A program made the translations under genes and the position numbers. Under the pieces are notes generated by a model. It saw only the letters and a list, made by a program, of their open reading frames with translations, ran no database searches and was not told where the DNA came from. 44,203 nucleotides of DNA from Bryobacterales bacterium (lineage in GTDB: Bacteria > Acidobacteriota > Terriglobia > Bryobacterales > Bryobacteraceae): contig CANIHR010000008.1 in NCBI GenBank assembly GCA_947467185.1, forward strand, positions 1 to 44,203, read 5' to 3'. This document shows, in pieces, positions 1 to 9,919 of this stretch. Position 1 is the first letter of the stretch. Each line of letters begins with the position of its first letter.

Positions 1-2
1 AA

Positions 3-218
3 GGCGCGCGCCGCGCCGAACTGCCCCTCGCCTGCGGTCTGGCTCTTTTCGCCGGCCTGGCGCACTCTTTGTTTGACTTCAATCTCAGCATCCCCGCCTG
101 CGCCATGGCCTTCTCGTGGCTGGCCGGCATGACTGCGGGACTTCGCTTCTCCCCGCCCCTTCCCACGCATCGCCCACAGGTGCTGGCTAACGAACTCCTC
201 GACCAGTTCCGCCGCTAA
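3..218 (+). CDS. C-terminal fragment of a membrane protein, probably O-antigen ligase/polymerase-like (5' truncated by window edge)
   Basis: Open frame from base 3 to TAA at 216-218: GARRAELPLACGLALFAGLAHSLFDFNLSIPACAMAFSWLAGM...; the HSLFDFNLSIPA hydrophobic motif is typical of O-antigen ligase-like C-termini. Confidence 0.55.
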   Translation, partial: GARRAELPLACGLALFAGLAHSLFDFNLSIPACAMAFSWLAGMTAGLRFSPPLPTHRPQVLANELLDQFRR

Positions 219-235
219 GAGCCGGACGGGATAGA

Positions 236-1482
236 ATGCGTCTGACCCACATGCGCGCACTTTTTCTCTCTGCCGTCCTCCTCCTGCCAGCTCTGGCGCC
301 CGCCGCCCAGGACTACTTTCCGCCGCCCGACGCGAAGGGTGGGTGGCGCGAAGCCAAAGATGCCGTTGCCGCCCGCAAGGTCGCCGGCATGGATACCAAA
401 CGCCTGGATCAGGCGTTCGAGTATGCCTCCCGCTCCAGCCAGCACGGTGGTCTTCTCGTCGTTCGCCACGGCTATCTGGTCTACGAGCGCTACTACGGAA
501 AAGGCAACCGCAACGCAAATCCCACTATGGCGTCGGTCGGCAAGGCGTTCGTTTCCATTGCCTGTGGCATCATGCTGGAGGACCGTAAAGCCGATTTCCC
601 GGACGGCCTCGACCAGAAGGTTTTCACCCAAAAGTACCTCCCACAAGCCTTCCCGCTCGATGATCCGGCCAAAGCGGAGATCCGCCTCGGCCACCTCCTC
701 AGCATGGCCGCCGGTTTTCGCGGAGAAGGTGCGAATCCTGGCTTGTGAACGGTGTCCCCAGCCCCCTGCCAGCTCTTGCAAAGCCTCTGGAAACGGGCCT
801 CGATCAGGATATGACGGCCCTCCGCACCCCCCTTTGGATGGCCCCCGGCGGCGGCTACTCCTACGCGTCCAGTTCCCCGCACGTTGCCTCCATCGTGGTG
901 CGCAACATTACGGGTAAAGAAGTTCGGGATTACCTGGACGAGAAGATGGGGCAGCCACTCGGCTTCGGGCAGTGGGGCTGGCAGAACCGCGCAGGCCAGA
1001 ATGCTCTGCCGCATAATCCCGGAGGTGGCGGCGTCGCTGTCCACTCAACCGACGCCCTCCGCTTCGGTTATCTCCTGCTGCACAAAGGCGCCTGGGCGGG
1101 CAAACAGATCGTCCCGGCCAGCTACGTGGACAAAGCCTCGCACCCTTCGCCATACCAGAAACATGCACCCTACAGCCTGGCGCTGGAAGTCAATGAGGAC
1201 GGCCATGTAACGGGCGCTCCGAAAGACGCCTACTTCAAGTCGGGAGGGGGCGGCTTCGGCATCTACGTCATTCCCTCGCTCGACATGGTGATCTACAAAA
1301 TGGCGGGCAATGACAGCCAGTACGACCCCGCAGCCACCGGTCTGAAGCAGGATTACCCCTACGACGGCTCCCGCGATAAGTGGAAGCCGGAACCCCACAC
1401 CCAGTTCTCCGACGGCCCCATTGGCGTGGACGACGGTGTTCGTCGCGTCCTGGAAATGGTTGTTGCTGCGGTAACCCCCTAA
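236..1482 (+). pseudogene. Serine hydrolase (class C beta-lactamase family), split by a frameshift into ORFs 236..748 and 745..1482
   Basis: First ORF has signal peptide and SxxK (ASVGKAFVSIACG) and ends ...LLSMAAGFRGEGANPGL*. Second ORF continues the same family: VNGVPSPLP...TPLWMAPGGGYSYASSSPHVASIVVR...; junction at ~742-748. Confidence 0.8.
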
Positions 1483-2258
1483 ACGGTCTTCGTCGCTCCG
1501 CCGTCTGCGTCAATCAGCGACCCGTGCATGTAACGGCCATGCTTCGACAGCAGGAACGCCACCAGCCCGGCGATATCTTCCGGTTCGCCCACCTGCGTCA
1601 TTCGCTCCTGCTTCACAAAGATGCCGAGCGCGGTTTCCCGGTCCACGCCGTGCTCGGCAGCCGTCTGCGCCAGACGCTTCTCAAACCGCTCCGTGCGAAC
1701 CGGTCCCGGATTGATGCAGTTCACCTGCACCCCATCCTGGAGACCCAGATCGGCCAGCGCTTTGGTGAACGACAGTAGCGCCGCATTCACTGACCCGCCA
1801 ATGGTGAACTGTGCCCCTGGCGTCCGTCCGCCGGACCCCGAGATATTCACGACCGCGCCACCTGAAGCCCTCAGATGCGGCCACGCCGCACGGGTCACCC
1901 GCACGGCTCCGAACATCTTCAGGGCATAACCATCGGCCCAGTCGTCGTCCGACAGCTCAAGAAAATCGCCGCGCCTGGTTGCCCCGGCGTTATTCACCAC
2001 AATGTCCAGAGACCCAAACGCCGCAATCGCCGCGTCCACCGCCTGCTGCGCGGCCTCCGGCACCCGGAGATCCAGAGCGATCGCCACCGCTTCGCCTCCC
2101 GCCACACGAATCTCATCTACCGCCTGGTGCAGCAGCGCCTCGTCGCGGGCACACAGCACCACCCGCGCCCCATCCTGCACCAGTCGCCCCGCGATGGCGC
2201 GTCCAATGCCGCGGTTGGAACCCGTAATCAGGGCCGTCTTGCCGGTAAGTTCGCTCAT
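1479..2258 (-). CDS. SDR family NAD(P)-dependent oxidoreductase
   Basis: TGSNRGIGRAIA, NNAG motifs; C-terminal DGGATKTV. Confidence 0.9.
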   Translation of the reverse strand: MSELTGKTALITGSNRGIGRAIAGRLVQDGARVVLCARDEALLHQAVDEIRVAGGEAVAIALDLRVPEAAQQAVDAAIAAFGSLDIVVNNAGATRRGDFLELSDDDWADGYALKMFGAVRVTRAAWPHLRASGGAVVNISGSGGRTPGAQFTIGGSVNAALLSFTKALADLGLQDGVQVNCINPGPVRTERFEKRLAQTAAEHGVDRETALGIFVKQERMTQVGEPEDIAGLVAFLLSKHGRYMHGSLIDADGGATKTV

Positions 2259-2881
2259 TCCTTAGCAGGATATCTGGTGCGCAGCACTGTGCGGTCCGCA
2301 TCCGAAATCCCCGAGTGCTCCGCGATCTCTGCTCGTTTCTTCAACAACCGTCGGTAGCGCCCGAAATACTCCGTGATGTCCCCGCCATACCGGAAGCTGT
2401 ACATGATGTCGGCAAACGCCGCCGTATGCTCGAAACCAATGCCGTGCCCCGACTCGTGCAGGCACGTCAGATACACAATCGCGTCCCGCAGCATCTCGTC
2501 GGTCCGTGTTGCAATCGCGATATCCCGCCCCAGCATTCGCGTGTCCGGCAGCACATAAATGCTGCTGCCCCGCTTGCCCTCGAAGCGAAATGGCACCGCC
2601 TCGCCATACAGATTCCCCTGGCCACTCGCCCAGTGGATTCGCAGTCGGGCATGGGCCTCGGAATCAGCCGGCTTGAACGTGATTGCTCCGTTGCTCTCCC
2701 GTGACCATGCCTCCAGCGCCCACTTGCCCAGTTCCGGATCGCCGGGTCGGCACGCGGTCGCCTTCTCGGCCTCTGCAGTACAGGGTTCGATCCAGTAGGT
2801 CCACTCTTCGGCCTGTACCACGCCCGCAGCCAACAGCAGCAACCAGGCAAACCGCGAAATCGTCATGCCGGAATTGTACAA
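2255..2881 (-). CDS. Secreted matrixin-like zinc metalloprotease
   Basis: Signal peptide, HESGHGIGFEH (HExxHxxGxxH) and downstream Met-turn ADIMYSF. Confidence 0.8.
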   Translation of the reverse strand: MYNSGMTISRFAWLLLLAAGVVQAEEWTYWIEPCTAEAEKATACRPGDPELGKWALEAWSRESNGAITFKPADSEAHARLRIHWASGQGNLYGEAVPFRFEGKRGSSIYVLPDTRMLGRDIAIATRTDEMLRDAIVYLTCLHESGHGIGFEHTAAFADIMYSFRYGGDITEYFGRYRRLLKKRAEIAEHSGISDADRTVLRTRYPAKE

Positions 2882-2908
2882 TCAAGCGCAGACTTCCGTC
2901 TCCCCAAC

Positions 2909-4408
2909 ATGGCGCTCCCCCGTAAAATTCTGATCGCAAACCGTGGGGAAATCGCCCTCCGGATCCTTCGCACGATCCGCGAAATGGGCCTCCGCTCGGT
3001 AGCCGTCTACTCCGATGCCGACCGCGCCGCTCTCCACGTCCGCAAAGCCGACGAAGCCGCGTATCTCGGCCCGTCCCCCTCCGCCGAGAGCTACCTGAAC
3101 ATTGAAAAGATCCTCGACGCCGCCCGCCGTCACGGTGCCGATGCCATCCACCCCGGCTACGGCTTCCTGAGCGAAAATGCCGCCTTCGCGAAGGCCTGCG
3201 AAGACGCCGGCATCACCTTTATCGGTCCGTCGTCGAAGTCCATCTCTCTGATGGGCTCCAAAACCAGTGCCCGCCGCGTCGCCAAAGCAGGCGGAGCGCC
3301 CATCGTCCCCGGCACTGAAGAAGGTGTGACTGATTTTGCCGATGCCGAAGCTGTCGCGCTCGAAACCGGCTTCCCCATCATGCTCAAAGCCGTCGCCGGT
3401 GGTGGTGGCAAGGGCATGCGTCGTGTCGATCACCCGGCCGACCTCCGTTCCGCCTTTGAATCCGCCTCCAGCGAAGCTCTCCGTTCCTTCTCCGATGGCC
3501 GGATCTACATCGAGAAGCTGATAGAAAACGCCCGCCACGTCGAAATCCAGATCTTGGGCGACCACCACGGTAATCTCGTCCACCTGGGCGAACGCGAATG
3601 CTCCGTGCAGCGCCGACACCAGAAGGTGATCGAAGAATCGCCGTCACCCCTGATGGCCCGCCACCCCGGCCTGCGCGACCGGATGGGCGAGGCCGCCGTC
3701 AAAGCCGCCCGCGCTGCCGGCTATTTCAACGCAGGGACGGTCGAATTCCTCGCCACCGACTCCGGCGAGTTCTACTTCCTCGAAATGAACACCCGCCTCC
3801 AGGTGGAACACCCGGTCACCGAACTCGTCACCGGCCTCGACCTGGTTCGCCTGCAACTGGAAGTCGCCGGCGGAGCAGAACTCCCCTTCAGCCAGGCCGA
3901 TGTCGCTCTCCGGGGTGCCGCCATCGAGTGCCGCATCTACGCCGAAGATCCCGCCAATAACTTTTTCCCGTCCCCCGGCCGCATCGCCACGCTCGCTGAA
4001 CCCTCCGGCCCCGGCGTTCGCCTCGATTCCGGCGTCTACCCCGGCTGGACCGTCCCCCTCGAATACGACCCCATGCTCTCCAAGCTCATCGTCTGGGCCG
4101 ATACCCGTGAGCACGCCATCGCCCGAATGCTGCGGGCGCTCTCGGAATACCATATTGGCGGCATCGAATCGAATCTGTCCCTCTTCCGCCTCATCCTGAA
4201 TGAACCGAATTTCGTCGCTGGCGACCTCCACACGGGCTACCTCGATGCCCTGCTGAAGACCCAGCCAAACTTCCATCCGGAACCCGCCTCGCACATCCCG
4301 GCCATCGCTGCCGCTGCCGTCGCGCACCGGCCGGTTCGCAAAAACGAACCCAATGCACCACCCCAGCCCTCCCGCTGGAGAGCCGCCGGTCTGGAGTTTG
4401 GGAAATGA
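2909..4408 (+). CDS. accC: Biotin carboxylase (acetyl/acyl-CoA carboxylase biotin carboxylase subunit)
   Basis: KILIANRGEIALRILRTIREMG, GGGGKGMR, FLEMNTRLQVEHPVTE. Confidence 0.93.
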   Translation: MALPRKILIANRGEIALRILRTIREMGLRSVAVYSDADRAALHVRKADEAAYLGPSPSAESYLNIEKILDAARRHGADAIHPGYGFLSENAAFAKACEDAGITFIGPSSKSISLMGSKTSARRVAKAGGAPIVPGTEEGVTDFADAEAVALETGFPIMLKAVAGGGGKGMRRVDHPADLRSAFESASSEALRSFSDGRIYIEKLIENARHVEIQILGDHHGNLVHLGERECSVQRRHQKVIEESPSPLMARHPGLRDRMGEAAVKAARAAGYFNAGTVEFLATDSGEFYFLEMNTRLQVEHPVTELVTGLDLVRLQLEVAGGAELPFSQADVALRGAAIECRIYAEDPANNFFPSPGRIATLAEPSGPGVRLDSGVYPGWTVPLEYDPMLSKLIVWADTREHAIARMLRALSEYHIGGIESNLSLFRLILNEPNFVAGDLHTGYLDALLKTQPNFHPEPASHIPAIAAAAVAHRPVRKNEPNAPPQPSRWRAAGLEFGK

Positions 4409-4863
4409 GCGCGCGCATCCTCATTAACGGCAAACCCGTCGATCCCGCCACCGAAACCAGCATCATCGAGTGCGAGCCGGGCGTCTACTCGGTCCTCCAC
4501 GGAGGCGCATCTTACGAAATCCGCCTCACCCCCGACCGCCTCGAAATCGACGGCCACCCCGTCCGATACGCAGTCGAAGACCCTCGCCAGTGGAAGCGCA
4601 CCTCGGCCCTCGCCGGAGCCGGCGGTCGTGCCAGCATCACCGCGCCCATGCCCGGAAAAGTGGTCCGCATCCTGGTCGCCGTGGGGGACATCGTTACAGC
4701 AGGGCAGGGAATTGTCGTCGTCGAAGCCATGAAGATGCAGAACGAACTGAAGTCGCCCGTAGCCGGTGTCGTCGCCAAACTAGCCGTCGCGGAGAACGCA
4801 GGCGTGGCTGCCGGTGCCGTTCTTGCCATCATCGAAGCCGCCATGACTGAGCAGGCGGGATAA
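4405..4863 (+). CDS. Biotin carboxyl carrier domain protein
   Basis: C-terminal VVEAMKMQNELKSP biotinylation motif; ATGA overlap with the biotin carboxylase gene. Confidence 0.88.
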   Translation: MSARILINGKPVDPATETSIIECEPGVYSVLHGGASYEIRLTPDRLEIDGHPVRYAVEDPRQWKRTSALAGAGGRASITAPMPGKVVRILVAVGDIVTAGQGIVVVEAMKMQNELKSPVAGVVAKLAVAENAGVAAGAVLAIIEAAMTEQAG

Positions 4864-4873
4864 TCGAACTGGT

Positions 4874-5635
4874 ATGACTCCTGCTTTATGCCCCGACTGT
4901 GGGGGGACCGGATGGAAGATCGTCGAGCGCGAGGAACTCTCCGGCGCCCAGCGTTGCCACTGCGTTTCCACCGAGCGCGCCACGCGCGTGGTCGGCGAAG
5001 CGGCCATCCCGCCGCTCTATACCAACGCGTCGTTTGAGAACTTCCTGCTGCCCCGCGACAATGCGATCGCCTACCGCGAACTAACCGAAGTCTACCTGCA
5101 GGTTCGTGGCTACGCCCGTGAGTTCCCCAACACCAAACGGCCCGGCCTTCTTCTGATGGGTTCGCCCGGTACGGGCAAAACCCACCTCGCCGTCGCTGCT
5201 TTCCGGTCCCTGCTCAACAAGGGCTTTGAAGGCCTCTTCTTCGACTACCAGAACCTGCTCGACCGCATTCGCTCCGGGTACGACAAAGAATCCAACCTGG
5301 GCGACAAAGAGGCCTACCGCGTTGCTCTCGACCGCGAAGTGCTCCTCCTCGACGATCTAGGCGCTCACCGCGTCACCGACTGGGTCGAAGACACTGTCAC
5401 CTCGATCATCACCCACCGCTGCAACAACAGCAAACCGCTCATCGCCACCACCAACCTCATTGACGCCGACGCCGGTTTCGCCACTTATGAGAAATCCGGT
5501 ACCGGCATGGTGGATCACCGCACCACTCTGACGGAACGCATCGGCCCTCGCGCACGTTCCAGACTCTTTGAGATGTGTACCGTCATCAAAATGCCCCTCA
5601 TCGAGGACTACCGCATCAGGAAACAGAGGACCTGA
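4874..5635 (+). CDS. DnaC/IstB-like ATP-binding protein (AAA+), N-terminal Zn-binding cysteines
   Basis: CPDCGGTGW zinc-knuckle-like N-terminus, Walker A GSPGTGKTH, Walker B VLLLDDLG. Confidence 0.8.
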   Translation: MTPALCPDCGGTGWKIVEREELSGAQRCHCVSTERATRVVGEAAIPPLYTNASFENFLLPRDNAIAYRELTEVYLQVRGYAREFPNTKRPGLLLMGSPGTGKTHLAVAAFRSLLNKGFEGLFFDYQNLLDRIRSGYDKESNLGDKEAYRVALDREVLLLDDLGAHRVTDWVEDTVTSIITHRCNNSKPLIATTNLIDADAGFATYEKSGTGMVDHRTTLTERIGPRARSRLFEMCTVIKMPLIEDYRIRKQRT

Positions 5636-5636
5636 G

Positions 5637-7592
5637 TTGAAGCGGGCGCTTCTGCTGCTCTGTCTCTCCGCCGTTCCGTGCCTCGCCGCGTCCGGCTGGG
5701 TGGAAGCCGTGGAATTCCCCTGGGCGGGTATCCCGCAACACCTTCGCGAGCGCAATCTGCTCTGGCTGAAAGCTGCGGGCATCACTCACGTCAGCCTGCC
5801 GCCCGCGCCTGACCCTGCAGACCTGCTCCCCCTCATCCGTACTATCCAGCGCCTCGATATGGAGGTGGACCTGGAAGGGCCCGCCCCCGCCTCGATGGCG
5901 GCGCTCACCCGTGAGCACGAAGGCCCGCTCACGGGCCCGCTCCCTGGCCCCCCGGTTCGCATTTCTGCGCTTTCTTCCGATGCGCTGACCCGCGCCAGCA
6001 CTCTCTTCCTGACGTCATCGAAAGCCGTCCTGTGGACCGACGTCTTTGATACTCTGACCGGGTCCGTCTATCGCCCCGGAGCCATCGCTTTTGATGGAAC
6101 CGAACGCCCCGCCGCCCTCGCCCTGCGCCGCAGTGCGCAGTTCACCCGCTACTGGGGCCACCTCGGTACCGGCCTCCGCACCACGCCCGGAGCCCAGCCC
6201 AGCCTCCCCGCCGCCACTCTCTCGGTCCGCCAGTACACCACCCCCGCCGGAGCTTCTTTCGCCTCCGCCGTCAACACCTCACATTCCCCCTGGACCGGCG
6301 ACCTTCGCGTCGCTTACTCGCCCTCCCACCGCTTCATCGCCGTGCCCGCCGTCACCGTTCCCCCGTCGGGAACCGTCCGTCTTCCCGTCAATATCCCCCT
6401 GATGGCCGGTCCGCTCTGTCACGACTGCACCGGCTTCGCCACTCCGGACCACCTCATCTATGCCACCGCCGAACTCACAGCCATGGAGTATGAAAACGGT
6501 ATTCTGGCAATGGAATTCTATTCGCCGGCAGCCGGGGAAGCCATGCTGCAACTCTCCCGCGAGCCCTCCGGTCCCCTCGTCGCCGGAGGCAAACTCGCCG
6601 CTTTCACCTGGGACGACAGCGCAAAGCGTCTTCGTCTGACAATCCCCGCCGGTCCAGCCCCCTCGCGCCGCATTCGTATCGCCATCGCCATCGAGCCGCC
6701 CGATTCCACCGCGTTTTTCCCCAGCGCCAAAGTCCTGCTCATCGGTGAAGAAAACCGTCTCACCGCTCAGTATTCATCCGAAGCAATCTCCCAGCGCTCT
6801 CGCCTCCTCCCGCGCCCCGGCCTCGACGTCACACGCGACGCTTCCGACCCCAAATCTCCCCTCGAATCTCTCTATCACGTGACGCCAACCGCCACCGCGG
6901 TCGATGGCGATACTGTGGACCTTTCGCTCGAAGCCGACGGCACCCGCCTCAGCCACGCCCAGCCCTGGCTCCGTAAGCCCGCCACCCTGTCGTTTCCAGA
7001 TGCCGTTGCCGTCCGCCTCGCCACCAACTCAAGCCTGGCTCTGTATCCCGCCACTTTGCCCGTCAGCCAGAGGGCTGGCCGCGATCTCGCCGTCGCCCTC
7101 CGCAACAATGCCCCGGAAATCCGCACTTTCCAGTTGGAAATGGCAGTGGATGGCCTCGAATTCTCCCCCCGTGTCGTCACAGTGACGGTCGGCGCCTCTG
7201 CCTCCCGGATCGTGCCCTTTCGGGTCTATGCCGCCCAGGCGAAACCCGGCCTGTTCACGGGAACCGCCCGCCTCTCGGGCCCTGCCACGGCCGCCGAGCC
7301 CATCCGCCTGGTTGTCCTCCCCCAAACCGGTGCTGTTGGCTGGTCCGCTGAAGGCTTCCACTTTCTGGAGAGTCTCCACCAGCGAGCCACTTTCCTGCCG
7401 GGTCGCTGGCTGGAGTTCATCGGCAAAGAGAACGGCCGTGACCAGCTGCCGGCGGGTGGTATCCCGTTCCAGGGTGGCATTTTGCGTACCTCCGGTGAGG
7501 AACTCCTGGTCGGCCCGCCGGTCAACAGGAACCTCCGCTTACCCGATCTCCCCGCCCTGCTTCCCCCGGCGTCCCCAAGGCGACCCGAGTAA
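5637..7592 (+). CDS. Secreted hypothetical protein, possibly a degenerate GH35-like/beta-sandwich protein
   Basis: Likely TTG start at 5637 just after the preceding stop; signal peptide LKRALLLLCLSAVPCLAASG; N-terminal EFPWAGIPQHLRERNLLWLKAAGITHVSLP resembles the start of a TIM-barrel glycosidase. Confidence 0.55.
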   Translation: MKRALLLLCLSAVPCLAASGWVEAVEFPWAGIPQHLRERNLLWLKAAGITHVSLPPAPDPADLLPLIRTIQRLDMEVDLEGPAPASMAALTREHEGPLTGPLPGPPVRISALSSDALTRASTLFLTSSKAVLWTDVFDTLTGSVYRPGAIAFDGTERPAALALRRSAQFTRYWGHLGTGLRTTPGAQPSLPAATLSVRQYTTPAGASFASAVNTSHSPWTGDLRVAYSPSHRFIAVPAVTVPPSGTVRLPVNIPLMAGPLCHDCTGFATPDHLIYATAELTAMEYENGILAMEFYSPAAGEAMLQLSREPSGPLVAGGKLAAFTWDDSAKRLRLTIPAGPAPSRRIRIAIAIEPPDSTAFFPSAKVLLIGEENRLTAQYSSEAISQRSRLLPRPGLDVTRDASDPKSPLESLYHVTPTATAVDGDTVDLSLEADGTRLSHAQPWLRKPATLSFPDAVAVRLATNSSLALYPATLPVSQRAGRDLAVALRNNAPEIRTFQLEMAVDGLEFSPRVVTVTVGASASRIVPFRVYAAQAKPGLFTGTARLSGPATAAEPIRLVVLPQTGAVGWSAEGFHFLESLHQRATFLPGRWLEFIGKENGRDQLPAGGIPFQGGILRTSGEELLVGPPVNRNLRLPDLPALLPPASPRRPE

Positions 7593-7741
7593 GATTTTCA
7601 GTCGTTACAACTCCGCAACATGATGGCAACACATCGGGCGCGGAATTCTGGTAGCCTCGTACGGGTCGCATCCGATTCCAAATCGTGGCGGCGGCAGGGT
7701 CCATGTTGTTCACACGTCCACGCAAGAGAGGAATATTCTGA

Positions 7742-9817
7742 ATGAGAAAATTGAAATTTGCACTTCCGCTGGTGTTTCTGGCGAGCCTTTCGGCCCAGAC
7801 ATCCGAGACTTTGGTTTACCGCGCATTACTGTCCAACAACAATGAAGTCCCGGCCGTAGCGGCGGCCGCCACGGGTACGGCCAACGTCTGGCTGCACGTC
7901 GTCCGCGACGCCTCCGGCGCCATCACCTCCGGCAGCGTCGATGCCAACGTCCGCTATCAGTTTGGTGCGGCGTCCACGATCACTGCCATGCATATCCACA
8001 CCGGCGGCCCCACCGTCTCCGGCGGCGTCGTGGTCCCGTTTGCCATCGCCCGCACCGATACTGAGACGACCGCAGCCAATCTGCCCCCTATTCAGACCCA
8101 GTTCCCCACCACGGCCACCACGCTCGACACCATCAAGGCCATTGTGGCCAACCCTGGTGCCTTCTACTTCAACGTTCACACGACGGCCAACGGCGGCGGC
8201 GCCATGCGCGGTCAGCTGCAGCCCGCTCAGGTTTATGTCCGCATGGCTCTCCTGAAGCCCGAAAATGAAGTTCCCGCCATCACCGGTGCCCCATGGTCCG
8301 GCGTCGGCTCCTACATCGCGCTGGTGACCCGCAACCCCCAGGGTGCCATCACCTCCGCTTACTCCATCTTTGAAGCGAAGTACACCGGCTTCCCCGATGA
8401 CACCGCCTTCACCGGCATGCACATCCACCTCGGCAAGGCCGGCGCCAACGGTTCCGTCACCATCAACAGCGGCCTGACCGGCCAGGTTCCGGTTGTGCCC
8501 GGTGGCACCGGTACCCTCCGCCTCGAGAATGAAGTGAACCTCGCCACCGCCGGCGCCCTCGCCAGCCTGGACGCCATCGCCGGTGACACCAGCCTCGTTT
8601 ACTTCAACGTCCACACGGTTGCCCGTGGCGGCGGCGCCATGCGCGGTCAGGTCCTGAACACCGACCAGACCAGCTTCCAGGTTCAGCCCTCCGGCGCCCA
8701 GGAAAATCCGGCCGTCAACGTCAACCCGGCCATCGGCAACATCCAGATCTTTACCGTTCGCAACGCTGATTCCAGTGTCGCCGCGGGTGTTGTGGTCTTC
8801 GATGGCAACGTTCGTTTCGCCACCGGTACCAATCTCGCTTCCACCCACATCCATGATGCGCTCGCCGGCACCAACGGCCCCGTCACCATTGACGCCGCTC
8901 TGTCCGCAACGCCGGTCCTGATCGCTGACGGCACGGGCAACTTCTTCCGCATCGCGACCGTGTCCGGTGGCCAGGCGCTCACCTCGCTGAACGACCTCCT
9001 CATCAACCCGGAAAAGCATTACTGGAACATCCACACCAACCTGAATCCTGGCGGCGCGGTTCGCGGCCAGCTCGGCACGGCGGTCACCACGGCTCCGGCC
9101 ATCGGCACCATCCAGTCCGCAGCTCTGTCCAACGGTCAGGTTGCGGTCGCCCCCGGCGGTCTGGTCTCCATCTTCGGTACCAGCTTCGCCAAGGTCGCGG
9201 GTAACACGGCTGGCTTCAACAGCGCCGTGCTGCCGAAGTCCCTCAATGGTGTCAGCGTCACGGTTGGCGGCAATGCGGTTCCGCTGCTCTACGTTTCGCC
9301 CACTCAGGTCAATGCCCAGATCCCGGCAGAAGCTCTGTCTTCCGGTCAGCCGGTCATCGTGACCTCCGCCAGCGGCGTTTCCACCGCCGTCAACACCCCC
9401 GTGTCCGCCTACGCTCCGGCCATCTTCAGCACCACTGCCGGTGGCCCGTTTGTCTTCAAGGCCAACGGCAGCCTCGTCACGGCTGACAATCCCGCCGTCG
9501 CCGGCGACAAGCTGACCATCATTGCCACCGGCCTCGGCCAGACCAGCCCGGCGCTCGCCACCGGTCAGGTCACCCCGGCCGAGCAGCCTTACATCACGGC
9601 TCCCGTCTCCGCCAAAATCGGTGGCATCTCGGCCGCGGTCAACTCCTCGGTCGCCATCGCTGGCCTCGCCGGCGTCTACCAGGTCTCCGTTACGGTGCCT
9701 GCGGGCGTCACTGCCGGTACCGCAAAACTGCAGTTCCAGATGCCGTCCTCGGGTCTGGCCCTGTTCGGTGGTCCGAACTACTCCGCTTCGAATTCTGTTG
9801 ATCTCGCAGTGAAGTAG
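7742..9817 (+). CDS. Secreted protein with three tandem CHRD domains and a C-terminal TIGR03437 (Solibacter-type) domain
   Basis: Signal peptide; three repeats ending in xxYFNVHT...GGGAMRGQ / YWNIHTNLNPGGAVRGQ; C-terminal VAPGGLVSIFGTSFA...VSVTVGGNAVPLLYVSPTQVNAQIP. Confidence 0.88.
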   Translation: MRKLKFALPLVFLASLSAQTSETLVYRALLSNNNEVPAVAAAATGTANVWLHVVRDASGAITSGSVDANVRYQFGAASTITAMHIHTGGPTVSGGVVVPFAIARTDTETTAANLPPIQTQFPTTATTLDTIKAIVANPGAFYFNVHTTANGGGAMRGQLQPAQVYVRMALLKPENEVPAITGAPWSGVGSYIALVTRNPQGAITSAYSIFEAKYTGFPDDTAFTGMHIHLGKAGANGSVTINSGLTGQVPVVPGGTGTLRLENEVNLATAGALASLDAIAGDTSLVYFNVHTVARGGGAMRGQVLNTDQTSFQVQPSGAQENPAVNVNPAIGNIQIFTVRNADSSVAAGVVVFDGNVRFATGTNLASTHIHDALAGTNGPVTIDAALSATPVLIADGTGNFFRIATVSGGQALTSLNDLLINPEKHYWNIHTNLNPGGAVRGQLGTAVTTAPAIGTIQSAALSNGQVAVAPGGLVSIFGTSFAKVAGNTAGFNSAVLPKSLNGVSVTVGGNAVPLLYVSPTQVNAQIPAEALSSGQPVIVTSASGVSTAVNTPVSAYAPAIFSTTAGGPFVFKANGSLVTADNPAVAGDKLTIIATGLGQTSPALATGQVTPAEQPYITAPVSAKIGGISAAVNSSVAIAGLAGVYQVSVTVPAGVTAGTAKLQFQMPSSGLALFGGPNYSASNSVDLAVK

Positions 9818-9837
9818 TCGTCAACTCTGTCATAACG

Positions 9838-9875
9838 GAAGGGCGCGGGCGAAAGCTCGCGCCCTTCTTTTTTTC
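9838..9875 (+). terminator. Rho-independent terminator
   Basis: gaagggcgcggg-cgaaag-ctcgcgcccttc followed by a run of T. Confidence 0.9.
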
Positions 9876-9919
9876 TATGCCCGTTTACACTTGAGTCATC
9901 GGTCTTACCCAGACTCGCC

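Noticed and set aside
7826-9034. 402-aa antisense ORF across the CHRD gene
   Set aside because: Gly/Asp/Val-rich shadow ORF typical of the antisense strand of a high-GC gene; sense strand has clear domains
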